This document shows, piece by piece, positions 62,248 through 64,000 of a stretch of DNA of 64,000 nucleotides. Position 1 is the stretch's first letter; every line of letters begins with the position of its first letter. The notes below the pieces were generated by a model, which searched no databases, had not been told where the DNA came from, and worked only from the letters and a program-made list of their open reading frames with translations. Origin of the DNA: Escallonia rubra. Taxonomy: Eukaryota > Streptophyta > Magnoliopsida > Escalloniales > Escalloniaceae. The translations under genes were made by a program, and so were the position numbers. The stretch spans positions 210,001-274,000 of the forward strand of contig JAVXUO010000708.1 of assembly GCA_033065855.1 (NCBI GenBank), given 5' to 3'.

Positions 62248-63117
62248 TGATGAGCAAAGCTGCCGAGATCAGACATTATACGGTAATGCTTGTGTGTGTG
62301 TGCATGAAAATGTAACGTGTGAAATTGGGAGTTTGGATTGTGAAGTTTACCAGTTTAATCTGTTTTGACCTTTGGCAATCTAACGCTCAGAATCTGGGTG
62401 TTAGCGAACTCGAAGCTTGTTCCTCCTCTGTTCCTTCTGTCTCTCCGTGCTCTCCTAACGAACATCCTGCAATTGCAAGTATCTCAGGATCCAACGTTGT
62501 ACCAATTTAGCAACAAAAGTAGTTACAGTATTTTGTCGCTATTATTAAAATTTACGGCGGTGATCTTTGTCACTAGCATGGAGTATTTAGCGTGCTTAAT
62601 CACCAACATGTAACGTGCTTTGTTTCTACCCTTGAGGATCCTCTGAGTTAGTATAGAATTTTAAAGACATTTTTAAAGAACAACTAGTACCGCTAACGAC
62701 AAAAGGTGTAAATTTATAAAAAAAAATGTTACTTACACGGCAAAAGTAAAACCGTTAGGGGCGGTTGAAAATCTAGCATCAACATATGCTCGTCGAAATA
62801 GCGAGACCAAAACTGAACAAACTAGCTACAAACTCGTTATATGAAACATTCAAGAGTTACTTAGAAGATAAGAACTAGTTGAGTTCAAGCTCGACAAGAA
62901 AAAAAAAAGATTGGATAGTTAACTAACGGGTCATGTTATGTTACTCGTGCACATGTAGCATAAGAATATACATTTCAAAAAGATTACGCTCCCAAGATTC
63001 GTTACTGAAAGCGTCTGAAAAATGTTTCCAATCTTATTTAGCGCTCACTAGTTGTCGCTATAGGAGAAATTGGTACAACCCGGCAGCCAAGATTTATCAA
63101 CTAGTTTAAACTATCTT
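62248..63117. other. AP1M upstream region
   Basis: It should contain the AP1M 5' UTR and promoter on the minus strand. I see no unambiguous TATA box, and no coding signal on either strand. Confidence 0.45.
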
Positions 63118-64000
63118 CTCCTCCCTTCTCGCCGTCGATTCGCCTCCTCCCTCCCTTTACCTCTCTCCCGTGAATGACACCATTTCGCTAGCTTATGACT
63201 ACTCTTTATACAGTTTCGTGAAGCAGAGTTGCTTTGATCAGACAACTCCAAAGGTAGCATGATTGCTCACTTCACTCTTCCTTCTTCGAATTCCGCATCC
63301 TGTATACTCGTTTTTGTTGCAAACATCCCATTTTTTCTTTCCCATTTCAGGTGTTAAATACAACACAAGTTACTACTGTCACTCATCAATAGGTACCCCT
63401 CTAAGTTGTTAAACCGATTCTGTCTTGTTTGTGACTCAATGGTTATTATCTCGTTCTTTGTTCTTGGTGTTGATCTGTGGTGGCAATATCGAGTTTCAAC
63501 AAGCATATGCCACCGTTTGTTTATGGTATATCGTCACCAGCATCATCTAAGCCTTTGGTCCAAACTAATCAGGTTCTCGAAAGTTGTTTATGGTGTATGT
63601 CCTTTTCTGTAGGTGGTATATGTAGGTCGTCTAATATAGTCTTCCGCCTCTTTCAATTCCACACTAATTTTAAACTTTATTGTATGGGCTTTTTTTTTTA
63701 ATTTCAATTTGTCTCATGGTGCATAGTATTTCTTGCACTCTTTTCTTTTTCACAAAGTAAGCAAATTTTTACCTCAATCAGGGGTACTTGTGCCCGTTAT
63801 GTGACTAGTTTATCATTCGAAGGTGGTACCTTTGCACCCACATGCCAAAAAGGAAGGTGGAGTGCCAATGTAGTACAATGGCAAAAGAAACAGTTTTTTA
63901 CAACATCACTCGAGAAGTATAAACTTACATAGCTGCAGCAATGCTAGGGATAATAAGAAGCAGTACCTAATATATGCTTTGGTGAAGATTCCAGCATTCA
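63118..64000 (+). other. Possible 5' end of another gene running off the window
   Basis: A CT-rich leader-like stretch (63118-63175) is followed by AT-rich intron-like DNA and a short frame reading MPPFVYGISSPASSKPLVQ, ending at AATCAG/GTTCTC near 63570. No domain is recognisable and the exon structure is guesswork. Confidence 0.25.

Overview
The window is nuclear DNA of a flowering plant, most likely a eudicot. It carries intron-rich genes with GT-AG introns and dense, nested transposable elements: hAT-type elements with 8-bp target duplications, L1-type LINEs with poly-A tails, a copia solo LTR, a small LTR element and long-inverted-repeat foldback elements. I see no prokaryotic, viral or organellar gene organisation. 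I cannot name the species.

Four protein-coding genes can be read exon by exon, with exon phases that all close. (1) 1-15785, plus strand: all but the N-terminal end of FIP37, the plant WTAP-family subunit of the mRNA N6-adenosine methyltransferase complex (12 exons in view). (2) 19908-27377, minus strand: a 475-residue OCRE plus G-patch protein, probably an RNA-processing factor (10 exons). (3) 49059-54104, plus strand: a 445-residue TAR2-type tryptophan aminotransferase of auxin biosynthesis (5 exons). (4) 55214-62247, minus strand: a 428-residue mu subunit of the AP-1 clathrin adaptor (11 exons). The genes form two convergent pairs, FIP37/OCRE-G-patch and TAR2/AP1M. They belong to unrelated pathways and show no sign of functional clustering. 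A possible fifth gene may begin near the right edge.

Region by region. 0-16 kb is FIP37, whose introns hold a LINE scrap, two non-autonomous hAT elements with clear 8-bp target duplications, and a GA/CT-rich palindromic MITE; a diverged copy of its last exon lies just downstream. 16-20 kb holds a 5'-truncated LINE and a small LTR element interrupted by a third hAT. 20-27.4 kb is the OCRE/G-patch gene; its intron 8 carries a 1.4-kb foldback element embedded in a TA microsatellite, and intron 7 ends in a duplicated splice acceptor. 27.4-48.5 kb is gene-poor and transposon-rich: a nearly full-length but decayed LINE (32.4-36.9 kb), a fourth hAT, a copia solo LTR, a second palindromic MITE, and a fragment of an AP1M-like gene end that is itself interrupted by a LINE piece. 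48.5-62.3 kb holds TAR2 and AP1M, with a GC-rich LTR fragment inside AP1M intron 1.

The most notable structures are the TA-flanked foldback element with a cruciform-rich left end (21439-22874), the palindromic GA/CT MITE family (two copies), the duplicated 3' splice site at 23171/23227, the duplicated gene ends of both FIP37 and AP1M, and an LTR promoter pointing antisense into AP1M exon 1. I found no convincing new multi-gene system.
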